Shown: positions 27,105-35,073, counted from the first letter of the stretch. The stretch: 48,273 bases of DNA from Lachnospiraceae bacterium UBA4631 (GCA_002406015.1 DHMX01000029.1:1-48273), one strand, 5' to 3'. Translations and numbers: made by a program. Notes: generated from the sequence alone by a model not told the origin.

Positions 27105-27135
27105 AGTTGACAAACGCAACTAATTAACGTATTAT
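27105..27135 (+). promoter_or_regulatory. Promoter and palindrome of the MarR operon
   Basis: TTGACA (27107-27112), a 17-base spacer and TATTAT (27130-27135). AGTTG-ACAAACG-CAACT (27105-27121) is an inverted repeat that includes the -35. A second AGTTGACAAA lies at 27089, giving a direct repeat spaced 16 bases. It is a likely autoregulation site. Confidence 0.65.
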
Positions 27136-27156
27136 TCAAGCATAAGGAGTGATGTT

Positions 27157-27594
27157 ATGGATCAAGTTAAATTATTTAGGGAGAATACACGTAGATTAGA
27201 AATGAATCTTGGGAATATCAACAAATCTGATTGCTGTTGTTGTGGAATAAGCGACACGCAGTGCTTCATACTTGTTGAAATAGGACGCAAACCAGATATT
27301 TCTGTAAAAGAACTAGCAGGAATATTGCGACTTGATAAAAGTGGTATTAGTAGGATGGTTGAGGAATTGGTTCAAAAGGAGTTTGTAGAAAGAAAGCCAT
27401 CAAAAGAAGATAGAAGATATGTGGTATTGAATCTTACTGTTAAAGGAAGTGAAAGATTTAACCAAATAGAGAATAATATGAATATAAAATTTAAAAGTAT
27501 TCTTGATAGAATTCCAGAAGAGAAGAGAAATCAGGTGATTGAGGCCCTTGAGTTGTATAATGTTGCTTGCGAAGCAAATGAATTAAAAGATTGA
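27157..27594 (+). CDS. MarR-family regulator with a Cys cluster
   Basis: A 145-residue winged-helix regulator: SVKELAGILRLDKSGISRMVEEL, then KEFVERKPSKEDRRYVVL for the wing. Near the N-terminus the segment SDCCCCGISDTQC places five cysteines close together, a likely thiol, metal or metalloid sensor. It heads an operon with a C_GCAxxG_C_C redox protein and a PNPOx-like flavin protein. Confidence 0.87.
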   Translation: MDQVKLFRENTRRLEMNLGNINKSDCCCCGISDTQCFILVEIGRKPDISVKELAGILRLDKSGISRMVEELVQKEFVERKPSKEDRRYVVLNLTVKGSERFNQIENNMNIKFKSILDRIPEEKRNQVIEALELYNVACEANELKD

Positions 27595-27604
27595 GGTGAG
27601 AACG

Positions 27605-28051
27605 ATGAATCATGCAGAAAAAGCAGTTGAGTATTATAGTAATAATTTTAATTGTTCCCAGGGAGTATTTACTACTTATGCTACGGAAATGGGAATGGAT
27701 GAAAAGATGGCATTGATGTTAGCAACTAACTTTGGAGGTGGGGAAAGAAAAGGTGAATTATGTGGAGCTGTGGCGGGGGCTCTGATGGTTTTAGGATTAA
27801 GATGTGGACATTATGATAGTAACGATATGGAAAGTAAAAGAAAAGCATATGGTATATCTGAAGAATTTATGAATCGTTTTATCAAGAAAAATGGTAGCGT
27901 CGTATGCCGTGAATTATTGGGATATGATTTGACCAAGGAAGAAGATATGAAGATTATCAAGAAGGAAAATTTGTTTACAACATTTTGTCCTGCAATGGTA
28001 CGAAGTGTGGCTGAAATACTTGATGAAATGATAAATGAAGGAATATGTTAG
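27605..28051 (+). CDS. C_GCAxxG_C_C family redox protein
   Basis: A 148-residue protein with the family pattern: NFNCSQGVF, FGGGERKGELCGAVAGALMVLGL, SVVCRELLG and TTFCPAMV. The family is thought to be redox-active or heme/metal-linked but is not well understood. The ATG at 27605 follows GAGGTGAG; an in-frame GTG at 27596 lies inside that site. The gene starts 10 bases after the MarR stop. Confidence 0.88.
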   Translation: MNHAEKAVEYYSNNFNCSQGVFTTYATEMGMDEKMALMLATNFGGGERKGELCGAVAGALMVLGLRCGHYDSNDMESKRKAYGISEEFMNRFIKKNGSVVCRELLGYDLTKEEDMKIIKKENLFTTFCPAMVRSVAEILDEMINEGIC

Positions 28052-28063
28052 GGGGATTGTACT

Positions 28064-28489
28064 ATGGAAGAACAAAAGATATATGAACTAATTAATGAAA
28101 ATTTAGGATTTTATTTAGCAACAATGGATGGTGATCAACCAAGGGTAAGAGGTATGATGTTATTTAGAGCCGATAAAAATGGGATTGTGTTTCATACAGC
28201 TTCAACAAAAGATGTTTTTAAACAACTTCAGCTTAATCCCAAAGCTGAAATGTGCTTTAATGCAAATGGTGTACAAATCCGGGTGACAGGAGAAATTGAG
28301 GTGTCTACAGATGGAGTTTTACGCCAAGAAATTTTCGGACATCCTACAAGAAAGTTTTTACAAGCATGGAAGGAGAAAGGAATTGATGATCTACTTACAG
28401 TATTGATAATGAAAAATTGTGAGGCTGTAACATGGACAATGGAAACAAATTTTGCTAAAAAATCACCAATCAGTATTTGTAATGGATAG
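28064..28489 (+). CDS. Pyridoxamine 5'-phosphate oxidase-family flavin-binding protein
   Basis: A 141-residue split-barrel protein. The start (YELINENLGFYLATMDGDQPRVRGMML) and TASTKDVFKQLQLNPKAEMCF match the FMN-binding family. It has no pyridoxal-binding features of PdxH, so a general FMN oxidoreductase or electron-transfer role is likely. It is the last gene of the MarR operon and starts 12 bases after its neighbour. Confidence 0.87.
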   Translation: MEEQKIYELINENLGFYLATMDGDQPRVRGMMLFRADKNGIVFHTASTKDVFKQLQLNPKAEMCFNANGVQIRVTGEIEVSTDGVLRQEIFGHPTRKFLQAWKEKGIDDLLTVLIMKNCEAVTWTMETNFAKKSPISICNG

Positions 28490-28789
28490 ACAGGAAAAGT
28501 GTTATTTTCTCTATGTAAAGAACTTATACAACTTCCAGTTTGTAGAAATGAGAAAGTTGGAACTTCTTAAAATATTTTAAACAGTCTCATGCAACTATAT
28601 GACGGAACAGGGCTTCAAAGTCGAATACATCTCCTGACTGTTATTATAAAAACAGAAATGTAAAGCAACTATCACTGATTTGTAAAAACACTGAGAAAAG
28701 GGGTAAAGATAATCAATAAGCAATATATTTCTTGGAAAACGAATTGAAAAATGATAAGCTTTTAGATAGGAAAGGAAGAAGAAACAGGA
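28490..28789. other. Intergenic stretch without a recognised element
   Basis: AT-rich DNA between the MarR operon and the ATC hydrolase gene. No ORF with a ribosome site, no clean hairpin with a T-run and no good promoter were seen; the end has a usual GGAAAGGAAG ribosome site for the next gene. Confidence 0.6.
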
Positions 28790-29437
28790 ATGGAAGGCTT
28801 TATCTACAGATTAACCATGTGTCGGAGCAAGAAGTATATCAGAGATACATATGGGGATGAATTTTGGAAAAACTTTAAGGCAAATTCGGATGCGGTATTT
28901 AAGAAGGTGGCAGCAGAGCTTCCGGACATTGGAGACAGCATTTTTTCATTTAATTATGCATATGCACCATCCTATGTTGCATGGTATCAGACCATGCAGA
29001 AGCTTGGTCTGTCACCGGAGGAAGCAGATAGTCTTATGTGGAAAATGAATGAGAAAATGTTATTATCTGTACCAAAGCCTTTGCTGCATGCGGTTGGAAA
29101 AACATATCTGAACAGCTTTCGAAAAAAGGCGGCAAAGCATATGGAACACCAAAAGGCAGGAAATCTGCATGAAAATGACTGGCTGATAGAATATCGTAAT
29201 CTGGATGCAAACACATTTGAAATAGATATTAAGCGTTGTGGCTTTATCACTGTTGCAGAAAAATACGGAGTCAAGGGGATGCTTCCGGGTATCTGTGGGG
29301 TTGATTATATTGTTGCTCATTATATGGGAAATGGGTTTACCAGAACCCAAACCTTGGGGGACGGTGATGCGTGCTGCAATTGTCACTATGAATTGACCGG
29401 GGTATGTCCACTTCATGCACCGGAGGGTATGAAATAG
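28790..29437 (+). CDS. L-2-amino-thiazoline-4-carboxylic acid hydrolase family protein
   Basis: A 215-residue protein of the ATC hydrolase family (named for cysteine synthesis from aminothiazoline carboxylate). The C-terminal GDGDACCNCHYE is the family hallmark, here with two extra cysteines, and YGVKGMLPGICGVDY is also typical. Real substrates in gut Clostridia are unknown. It stands alone, followed by a GNAT gene. Confidence 0.75.
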   Translation: MEGFIYRLTMCRSKKYIRDTYGDEFWKNFKANSDAVFKKVAAELPDIGDSIFSFNYAYAPSYVAWYQTMQKLGLSPEEADSLMWKMNEKMLLSVPKPLLHAVGKTYLNSFRKKAAKHMEHQKAGNLHENDWLIEYRNLDANTFEIDIKRCGFITVAEKYGVKGMLPGICGVDYIVAHYMGNGFTRTQTLGDGDACCNCHYELTGVCPLHAPEGMK

Positions 29438-29525
29438 GATAAGCCTGTAAAAATGGTTGGCATTTATTGAAAATGCTAGTAAGATAATGGCACAAGAATT
29501 ACGATGTGTAGAGGTGATACTTAGT

Positions 29526-30128
29526 ATGAACAGCAAAATTCGAATGGCTACCCCTCTGGATGCAGAGGAGCTTCTGGCAATCTATGCCCCTTATGTAACG
29601 GATACGGCAATTACATTTGAGTATACCGTACCGTCTATAGAAGAGTTTCGGGAACGAATACAACACACACTGAAAAAGTATCCGTATCTTGTGGCAGAGG
29701 ATGCAGACGGGATAGTAGGATATGCATATGCAGGACCGTTTAAGGAGCGGGCAGCGTATGATTGGGCTGTAGAAACTACAATTTATGTAAACCGGAATAA
29801 GAAAAAGCAGGGAATCGGAAAAGAATTATATTATGCACTGGAACAAGCATTAAAGCTTCAAAATATTCTGAATCTGAATGCATGCATCGGGTATCCCAAG
29901 GAGGAGGACGCTTATTTGACAAAGGATAGTGTCCGGTTTCATGAACGTATGGGGTACCGGCTTGTGGGTGAATTTTATCAGTGCGGATACAAATTCGGAC
30001 ATTGGTATAATATGGTATGGATGGAAAAGCATATGGGAGAGCATGGAGAAAACCCGTTGCCGGTAAGGCAATTTGAGGAAGTTCAAGAAGAAGTTTCTGC
30101 TTTCCTGCTTCGGTGGAAAAGAAAATAG
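29526..30128 (+). CDS. GNAT N-acetyltransferase (phosphinothricin acetyltransferase-like)
   Basis: A 200-residue acetyltransferase. RMATPLDAEELLAIYAPYV, VGYAYAGPFKERAAYDWAVETTIYV, the acetyl-CoA loop KKKQGIGKEL and RFHERMGYRLVGEF match the Pat/YwnH type. The ATG at 29526 follows GAGGTG and gives the canonical start; an earlier in-frame codon at 29457 does not. The last 46 bases overlap the end of the convergent MATE gene. Confidence 0.87.
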   Translation: MNSKIRMATPLDAEELLAIYAPYVTDTAITFEYTVPSIEEFRERIQHTLKKYPYLVAEDADGIVGYAYAGPFKERAAYDWAVETTIYVNRNKKKQGIGKELYYALEQALKLQNILNLNACIGYPKEEDAYLTKDSVRFHERMGYRLVGEFYQCGYKFGHWYNMVWMEKHMGEHGENPLPVRQFEEVQEEVSAFLLRWKRK

Positions 30129-31402
30129 CTGATAATGGACACCAGTAATTCTGTAAGCGGATAGGACAGCCATACCCCGGTTAATTGAAAGCAGACAGAA
30201 AGAAGAATCGCAATCGGAATCAGAAATATAAAACCACGTAGTAAGGAAATAATCTGAGCCGGGATGGCTTTGCCAATCGCAACAAAATACATTGCCAGTA
30301 TAATATTGAAGCCTGCAAACGGGATAGCAGTAAAATAAAGGATGAGTCCGTTGGCGGCAATGGCTTGCAGGTATGGGTCGTGTTCACTGTTGAAGGCAGA
30401 TATAACCGGCTCCGATAATAAGAACAAAAGCAAATATACAACACAGGAAATAACAACCATAGTAATTAAGGCATACCGAAGAATATGACGAATATCGGAG
30501 AGTTGATTTGCACCAAATGCCTTGCCGATAATCGGCTGGCAGCCTTGGGCGATTCCGGTATAAATAGCAGTAATTACCAGTGATATATTTGCAATTATGC
30601 CATAAGCGGCAACGCTGGTATTGCCGGATAGCTTCAATATGATAATGTTAAATACAATAATTACAATTCCAGAGGCAAGTTCTGTAATTAGAGAAGGAAC
30701 GCCAAGAGAGAGAATGGAGGTAATCCGTTTAAAGTCAGGGCGGGATACGGATAAATGAAAGGTATTTTTCCGCCGGATAAAATGAATGGACAGGACGCAC
30801 AGACTGATGACAGGAGCCAGACCGGTAGCCAGAACCGCACCAAAGATTCCCATCTGCATCGGATAAAGGAATACATAATCAAGTATGATATTAGAGATAC
30901 TTCCGGTCAGCATGGCAGCCATGGATAGCTTAGGGGCTTTATCATTTCTTACAAAACAGACAAGGATGTCATTTAATAAGAAAGCAGGAGAAAAGAGCAA
31001 AATAACCTTTAAATAGGTATTTGTCATAGAAAATACCTGAACATCGGCACCTAATAAGCTTGTAATCTGAGGTGCAAAGAAGATTGTAGCAATCAAGAAC
31101 AAAATTGCAAAAACGGCAGCAAGGCACAGGGTAGCAGAGAATACGGAATCTGCTTCAGAATCCCTGTGCTGTTCTTTTAGTATCGTGTATTTTGAGGCAT
31201 CACCCATGCCTAACATAAGTCCGGTTCCATGCACAAAGCTATAGACCGGAATTGCCAGATTTAAAGCCGTCAGACCATTGACTCCTAAGCGGTTGGCAAC
31301 AAAAAAGGTATCTGCCAGAATGTAGCAGGACAGCCCCAGCATACCGCAGACATTGGCGGCTGTATAACGGATAAAGGAAGAAAACAGTGTGTTGTGCTTC
31401 AT
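30083..31402 (-). CDS. MATE-family efflux transporter (MepA-like)
   Basis: A 439-residue, 12-helix multidrug/Na+ antiporter: YILADTFFVANRLG in helix 1, GMGDASKYTIL in the first loop, and GIAQGCQPIIGKAFGANQ in the second half. The ribosome site GAGGAG precedes the ATG. Its mRNA leader folds as an attenuator (31434-31522) whose conserved parts resemble the mepA motif, a guanidine-IV riboswitch, so the pump probably exports guanidinium or related compounds when induced. Confidence 0.9.
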   Translation of the reverse strand: MKHNTLFSSFIRYTAANVCGMLGLSCYILADTFFVANRLGVNGLTALNLAIPVYSFVHGTGLMLGMGDASKYTILKEQHRDSEADSVFSATLCLAAVFAILFLIATIFFAPQITSLLGADVQVFSMTNTYLKVILLFSPAFLLNDILVCFVRNDKAPKLSMAAMLTGSISNIILDYVFLYPMQMGIFGAVLATGLAPVISLCVLSIHFIRRKNTFHLSVSRPDFKRITSILSLGVPSLITELASGIVIIVFNIIILKLSGNTSVAAYGIIANISLVITAIYTGIAQGCQPIIGKAFGANQLSDIRHILRYALITMVVISCVVYLLLFLLSEPVISAFNSEHDPYLQAIAANGLILYFTAIPFAGFNIILAMYFVAIGKAIPAQIISLLRGFIFLIPIAILLSVCFQLTGVWLSYPLTELLVSIISYFLFHRSRKAETSS

Positions 31403-31433
31403 AGGAAACTCCTCTCTGGTTTATAAATTGCCC

Positions 31434-31522
31434 TAAAAAAACGCCAGACCATCCTGTCTTCTAAGACCTAATGACAGAATATCTGACGCTGATTCTTTCT
31501 ACCCGGTGGCAGAAAGGGCGGT
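31434..31522 (-). ncRNA. Attenuator leader of the MATE gene; likely guanidine-IV (mepA) riboswitch
   Basis: On the minus strand the leader begins CCGCCCTTTCTGCCACCGGG. CTTTCT and AGAAAG form a hairpin (31495-31516) with loop GCCACCGGGT. A terminator follows: CGTCAGA and TCTGGCG pair (31482-31488 with 31442-31448), with an inner CTGTC/GACAG stem and seven U at the end. It lies directly before the MATE ribosome site. Guanidine-IV riboswitches control MepA-type MATE genes by transcription termination in related Clostridia; I assign the class from memory of that motif and gene context. The attenuator itself is clear, the ligand class less so. Confidence 0.65.
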
Positions 31523-31543
31523 TACTCAATTACTATTTCGCAC

Positions 31544-31572
31544 ATCATAGCATAGGAATAAGAGAAGTGCAA
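31544..31572 (-). promoter_or_regulatory. Promoter of the MATE leader
   Basis: Minus strand TTGCAC (31572-31567), a 17-base spacer and TATGAT (31549-31544). The expected start of transcription near 31537 is just before the attenuator. Confidence 0.65.
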
Positions 31573-31715
31573 GTATCAAATCTATATGCTATAATAGTTT
31601 TATCAGAAAAGTGTAAGCGTTGATACATAGTTTCATGCGGGAAAAACAGGTGGGAAAGAGTGGATATAAACGGCAGGAAATTATGTAGGATGTATGAGAG
31701 AAGGAGGGGATGCAG

Positions 31716-32510
31716 ATGCATAACGAAAATGACGGAGAAAATCAGGGAATATTAAAAAAGATTGGAGGTATTTTATTCCTGCTATGGTTTATCGGAAATT
31801 TGATAGGGATACCGATTATAATCAAAACATCGGCTGATTTTGGAACGATTCTAATTCTGGCAGGACAATTTTTTTTTGTATTTGCAATCATTGTGACAGT
31901 TGGAATGATAAACGATATTCGAAAGCATAAATTCCGGTTTTGGCAGACACTGTTGTCCTTTGGGATGCTTGTAATATCGATTGGGTTATTGATTACCGGA
32001 ATATTGGGGAAAATAGGAAAATTACAGCAGGTGTTAAATGAACTGCCGGAGCTGGTTCAGGGCAGACCGGTAGATAATGCCGGACTGGTCTATGGACAAT
32101 TGTTCATGGCATTTTTCTTTATTTTGTCGTTGATTCTCCTAATCGGAACGATTATCACCAGAATATGGTTAAAGCATAATTGTACAAAGGAAATATCAGC
32201 GGTATGCATAGAACTGCGTTCTGTGTGGCATAACGGAAACAGAAAGAGGAGCGGGCAGTATCCACTGGCATATGCACCGATATTTCAATATGTTTACAAT
32301 AATCATGTGTATGAAAGCTGTGATGATATTTACGTTAATGTAAATCCGGTGCAGAAGGGAGAATCTGTAATACTGTATATTGACCCGGAACATCCGGAGC
32401 GGTTTTATAACAAAGGAACAGGATTTTTTCATAAAGAATTATCCTGGGCAGGAATCCTCTTGTCTGTAATCTCGCTGGCAGTGATTCTTATATTACAATT
32501 AATGATGTAG
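31716..32510 (+). CDS. DUF3592-like membrane protein
   Basis: A 264-residue protein with four N-terminal helices, a soluble domain (YAPIFQYVYNNHVYES, KGESVILYIDPEHPERFY) and a final helix. The last motif, of the form G..V.ly.dP.nP, is typical of DUF3592, a membrane domain of unknown role. The ATG at 31716 is chosen over 31710 because AAGGAGG is 8 bases away from it. No partner gene suggests a function. Confidence 0.65.
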   Translation: MHNENDGENQGILKKIGGILFLLWFIGNLIGIPIIIKTSADFGTILILAGQFFFVFAIIVTVGMINDIRKHKFRFWQTLLSFGMLVISIGLLITGILGKIGKLQQVLNELPELVQGRPVDNAGLVYGQLFMAFFFILSLILLIGTIITRIWLKHNCTKEISAVCIELRSVWHNGNRKRSGQYPLAYAPIFQYVYNNHVYESCDDIYVNVNPVQKGESVILYIDPEHPERFYNKGTGFFHKELSWAGILLSVISLAVILILQLMM

Positions 32511-32564
32511 GAACAGGTGGTATTTTGGCGGGCTTCCTAATATGAAAAAAATTAAAAAAGGGGC

Positions 32565-32593
32565 TTGCATTTGTCACAGAGTTATACTATAAT
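32565..32593 (+). promoter_or_regulatory. Enolase promoter
   Basis: TTGCAT (32565-32570), a 17-base spacer and TATAAT (32588-32593). The predicted start of transcription is just at the inverted repeat at 32601. Confidence 0.8.
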
Positions 32594-32600
32594 AACCACA

Positions 32601-32616
32601 GTTAGTAATAACTAAC
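32601..32616. promoter_or_regulatory. DtxR-type operator downstream of the enolase -10
   Basis: GTTAG-TAATAA-CTAAC, a perfect repeat with 6-base arms in the form GTTAGTN4ACTAAC. It lies at the expected transcription start, so binding would block initiation or early elongation. Confidence 0.7.
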
Positions 32617-32676
32617 TACATACTGAATAAATCATGTGAACTCCTCTTGCAGAACAGAATCTGGAAACTGTCCTGA

Positions 32677-32706
32677 CTGGAAGGTGACTCCCCTTCCAGA
32701 GAGGGG
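32677..32706 (+). promoter_or_regulatory. Competing hairpins in the enolase leader
   Basis: CTGGAAGG (32677-32684) and CCTTCCAG (32692-32699) form an 8-base stem with a 7-base loop. CCCCT (32690-32694) can pair instead with AGGGG (32702-32706). The two pairings exclude each other, as in a leader switch; no terminator T-run follows. Confidence 0.4.
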
Positions 32707-32737
32707 CTTACAGATAAGGTTGAAAGGAGAAATTACT

Positions 32738-34036
32738 GTGACAAGCTATTTGGAAATTGAAAAAGTAATTGGTAGAGAAATATTGGATTCCAGAGGAAAT
32801 CCTACAGTAGAGGCAGAGGTATATCTGGCAGACGGAACAATCGGACGTGGCATGGCACCAAGCGGTGCATCTACGGGAGAGTTCGAGGCATTGGAATTAA
32901 GAGACGGTGATAAGAGCAGATATTTGGGAAAAGGTGTTTCCAAAGCAGTTGAGAATATCAATACCATAATTAATGATGCCATTGTCGGAATGAATGCGGC
33001 AGATACCTATGCGGTTGATAAAGCAATGCTGGATGCAGACGGTACAAAGGATAAATCAAAGTTAGGAGCCAATGCTATTTTGGCAGTTTCTATTGCAACC
33101 GCTAGAGCAGCAGCAATCTCACTGGATATTCCGTTATATCGTTTCCTTGGCGGTGTGTCCGGTAATCGGCTTCCGGTACCAATGATGAATATTTTGAATG
33201 GTGGAGCTCATGCTGCAAATACCGTTGATGTGCAGGAATTTATGATTATGCCGGTAGGAGCAGCCAGCTTCAAGGAAGCACTTCGCTGGTGTGCAGAGGT
33301 ATTCCATGCATTAGCAGCATTACTTAAGGCAAAAGGACTTGCTACTTCAGTTGGTGATGAAGGTGGTTTTGCACCGGATTTAGCCAGTGATGAAGAGGCA
33401 ATTCAGTACATATTAGAGGCAGTTAAGAACGCAGGATATGAGCCGGGAAAAGACTTTATGATTGCGATGGATGCTGCATCATCTGAATGGAAGGGCGAGA
33501 GGAAGGGCGAATATGTTCTTCCGAAGGCAGGAACGAAATTCACTTCAGCAGAGTTGATTGCACATTGGAAAAAGCTGGTTGAGACATACCCAATTATATC
33601 CATTGAAGATGCGTTGGATGAAGAAGATTGGGAAGGCTGGCAGTTACTGACCAAGGAATTGGGTGATAAGGTTCAGCTTGTAGGTGATGATTTATTTGTA
33701 ACCAATACCGAACGGTTAAGCAAGGGTATCGAACTTGGCTGCGGTAATTCCATATTAATTAAATTGAACCAGATTGGTTCTGTATCCGAGACACTGGAAG
33801 CTATTAAAATGGCTCACAATGCCGGATACACAGCAATATCTTCACATCGTTCCGGCGAGACAGAGGATACAACAATTGCCGATTTGGCGGTAGCGTTGAA
33901 TACCTGTCAGATTAAGACCGGAGCACCTAGCAGAACAGAACGGGTAGCAAAATACAATCAGTTACTTCGCATTGAAGAAGAACTGGGTTCTGCAGCAGTA
34001 TACCCAGGTATGCAGGCATTTCATGTGAAGAAATAA
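32738..34036 (+). CDS. eno: Enolase (2-phosphoglycerate dehydratase)
   Basis: A 432-residue glycolytic enolase that converts 2-phosphoglycerate to phosphoenolpyruvate. Key parts are intact: the LDSRGNPTVEAEV start, SGASTG loop, GDDLFVTN, LIKLNQIGS and SHRSGETEDTTIAD. The GTG at 32738 is chosen because AAAGGAG precedes it and it gives the canonical N-terminus; the reading frame is open back to 32636 but that part looks like leader RNA. It is not next to other glycolytic genes and carries an iron-box operator, which is unusual. Confidence 0.97.
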   Translation: MTSYLEIEKVIGREILDSRGNPTVEAEVYLADGTIGRGMAPSGASTGEFEALELRDGDKSRYLGKGVSKAVENINTIINDAIVGMNAADTYAVDKAMLDADGTKDKSKLGANAILAVSIATARAAAISLDIPLYRFLGGVSGNRLPVPMMNILNGGAHAANTVDVQEFMIMPVGAASFKEALRWCAEVFHALAALLKAKGLATSVGDEGGFAPDLASDEEAIQYILEAVKNAGYEPGKDFMIAMDAASSEWKGERKGEYVLPKAGTKFTSAELIAHWKKLVETYPIISIEDALDEEDWEGWQLLTKELGDKVQLVGDDLFVTNTERLSKGIELGCGNSILIKLNQIGSVSETLEAIKMAHNAGYTAISSHRSGETEDTTIADLAVALNTCQIKTGAPSRTERVAKYNQLLRIEEELGSAAVYPGMQAFHVKK

Positions 34037-34065
34037 ATAACGCTTTCCTTTTACCTTTTTATACA

Positions 34066-34106
34066 AAACCGGAATGAGCTTGTCTTGTTCCGGTTTATTC
34101 TTTTTT
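34066..34106 (+). terminator. Enolase terminator
   Basis: AAACCGGAA and TTCCGGTTT (9 bases, 13-base loop) followed by a T-rich run, 30 bases after the stop. Confidence 0.88.
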
Positions 34107-34169
34107 GAATTAGGCAGGTGGATTTTAAGTAGAAATGGGTAAAAAATTGAATTAAATGAGAAAAAGATA

Positions 34170-34201
34170 TTGACAACTACCTAGAGTTAGTCTATACTAA
34201 C
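34170..34201 (+). promoter_or_regulatory. Promoter and DtxR-type operator for the 43-residue peptide
   Basis: TTGACA (34170-34175), a 17-base spacer and TATACT (34193-34198). The inverted repeat GTTAG-TCTATA-CTAAC (34186-34201) covers the -10 exactly as at feoA; the two promoters are alike over about 40 bases. Confidence 0.8.
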
Positions 34202-34266
34202 CATTAGAAGAACACATACCATATATCTGATATTTGGTGCCGATGAACAGAAAGGAGGCAGTTTCT

Positions 34267-34398
34267 ATGGAAACATGGTTTATGTATTTGTTAATAGCAA
34301 TCATAGTAGCTTTTATTGTAACTGGTTTGGAATGCTTGAAACGGCTTCTTATGAAATGTTCCAGAAATGTAAGTAAAAAGAAGCTGTCATGTGTTTAG
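34267..34398 (+). CDS. Small single-helix membrane peptide under an iron-type operator
   Basis: A 43-residue ORF starting MET WFMYLL..., with one membrane helix (FMYLLIAIIVAFIVTGL, residues 5-21) and a basic tail holding Cys23, Cys31 and Cys42. AGGAGG lies 8 bases before the ATG and a strong terminator follows 51 bases after the stop. It matches no family I know. Its size, single helix and cysteines resemble the FeoB-associated protein, though the cysteine spacing differs. The shared DtxR box predicts expression when iron is low. Confidence 0.7.
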   Translation: METWFMYLLIAIIVAFIVTGLECLKRLLMKCSRNVSKKKLSCV

Positions 34399-34448
34399 TT
34401 ATTGATTTTTATCATCCAAAAAAGTAAAAAGGGAAGTATAACCCTAGA

Positions 34449-34492
34449 ACAGAAGCTCTGGTAACACATAGTGTTCAGAGCTTCTGTTTTTT
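34449..34492 (+). terminator. Terminator after the small peptide gene
   Basis: ACAGAAGCTCTG and CAGAGCTTCTGT (12-base stem) followed by six T. It also separates the peptide gene from the convergent XRE gene. Confidence 0.92.
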
Positions 34493-34496
34493 GGTA

Positions 34497-34829
34497 TTAT
34501 TTATCCTTGGTTATCGGCTGACTGGCAAAACGCTTCAGAATAGGAATGATAACAGTTTGAATCTGGTCCTCCGGTATCTGCTGACAAAGTAAAGAGACTT
34601 CACGATAGGTTTCTTTTAACGGATAATTCGGGTCAAAAAATTCCGATAACGTAATACCGAAGTAGTCGCAGATGCGGGATAATACATCATAAGGTACACT
34701 TTGTTTCTCTCTACGGACATCTGCAAAGTATCCTTTGTTCAAATGCAATTCCTCACTTAGCTTCGTAGCGGAAATGTTAGAATTTTCAATTAATTCAAAT
34801 ATTCGTTCCCGAATGTAACTATCGTTCAT
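34497..34829 (-). CDS. XRE-family helix-turn-helix regulator
   Basis: A 110-residue protein with a Cro/C1-type fold: ISATKLSEELHLNKGYFADVRREKQSVPYDVLSRICDYFGITLSEFF. The remaining 40 residues have no known domain. Convergent to the small membrane peptide gene and 245 bases from the divergent EAL gene, which it could regulate. Confidence 0.85.
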   Translation of the reverse strand: MNDSYIRERIFELIENSNISATKLSEELHLNKGYFADVRREKQSVPYDVLSRICDYFGITLSEFFDPNYPLKETYREVSLLCQQIPEDQIQTVIIPILKRFASQPITKDK

Positions 34830-34999
34830 ACCTATTACTCCTTACAAATATAAGTATAAACGATTGAAAAATGAATAATTCGGAATTTATCCGAGTTGTA
34901 ATTGTATTAAAATATAAAACAAAGGAAATTATCCATATTTGAATAAATAAATGTCAAAATATGGTGGATTCTGTGAAAAAATCAAAAAAAGAAATATAG

Positions 35000-35028
35000 T
35001 TGAAAAAAGCGAATGAAAACGATACAAT
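35000..35028 (+). promoter_or_regulatory. Promoter of the EAL gene
   Basis: TTGAAA (35000-35005), a 17-base spacer and TACAAT (35023-35028), 46 bases before the start codon. Confidence 0.65.
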
Positions 35029-35073
35029 GTTACATATATAGTAGCTTGGCAATGGTGATGATAGGAGAGGGGG

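Noticed and set aside
31523..31548. Possible leader peptide (MMCEIVIE) before the MATE gene
   Set aside because: Its ATG overlaps the -10 box, so it lies upstream of the expected start of transcription and has no ribosome site.
32636..32737. Open in-frame extension of enolase from a GTG at 32636
   Set aside because: It lacks a ribosome site, covers the leader hairpins and gives a non-enolase N-terminus; the GTG at 32738 has AAAGGAG.
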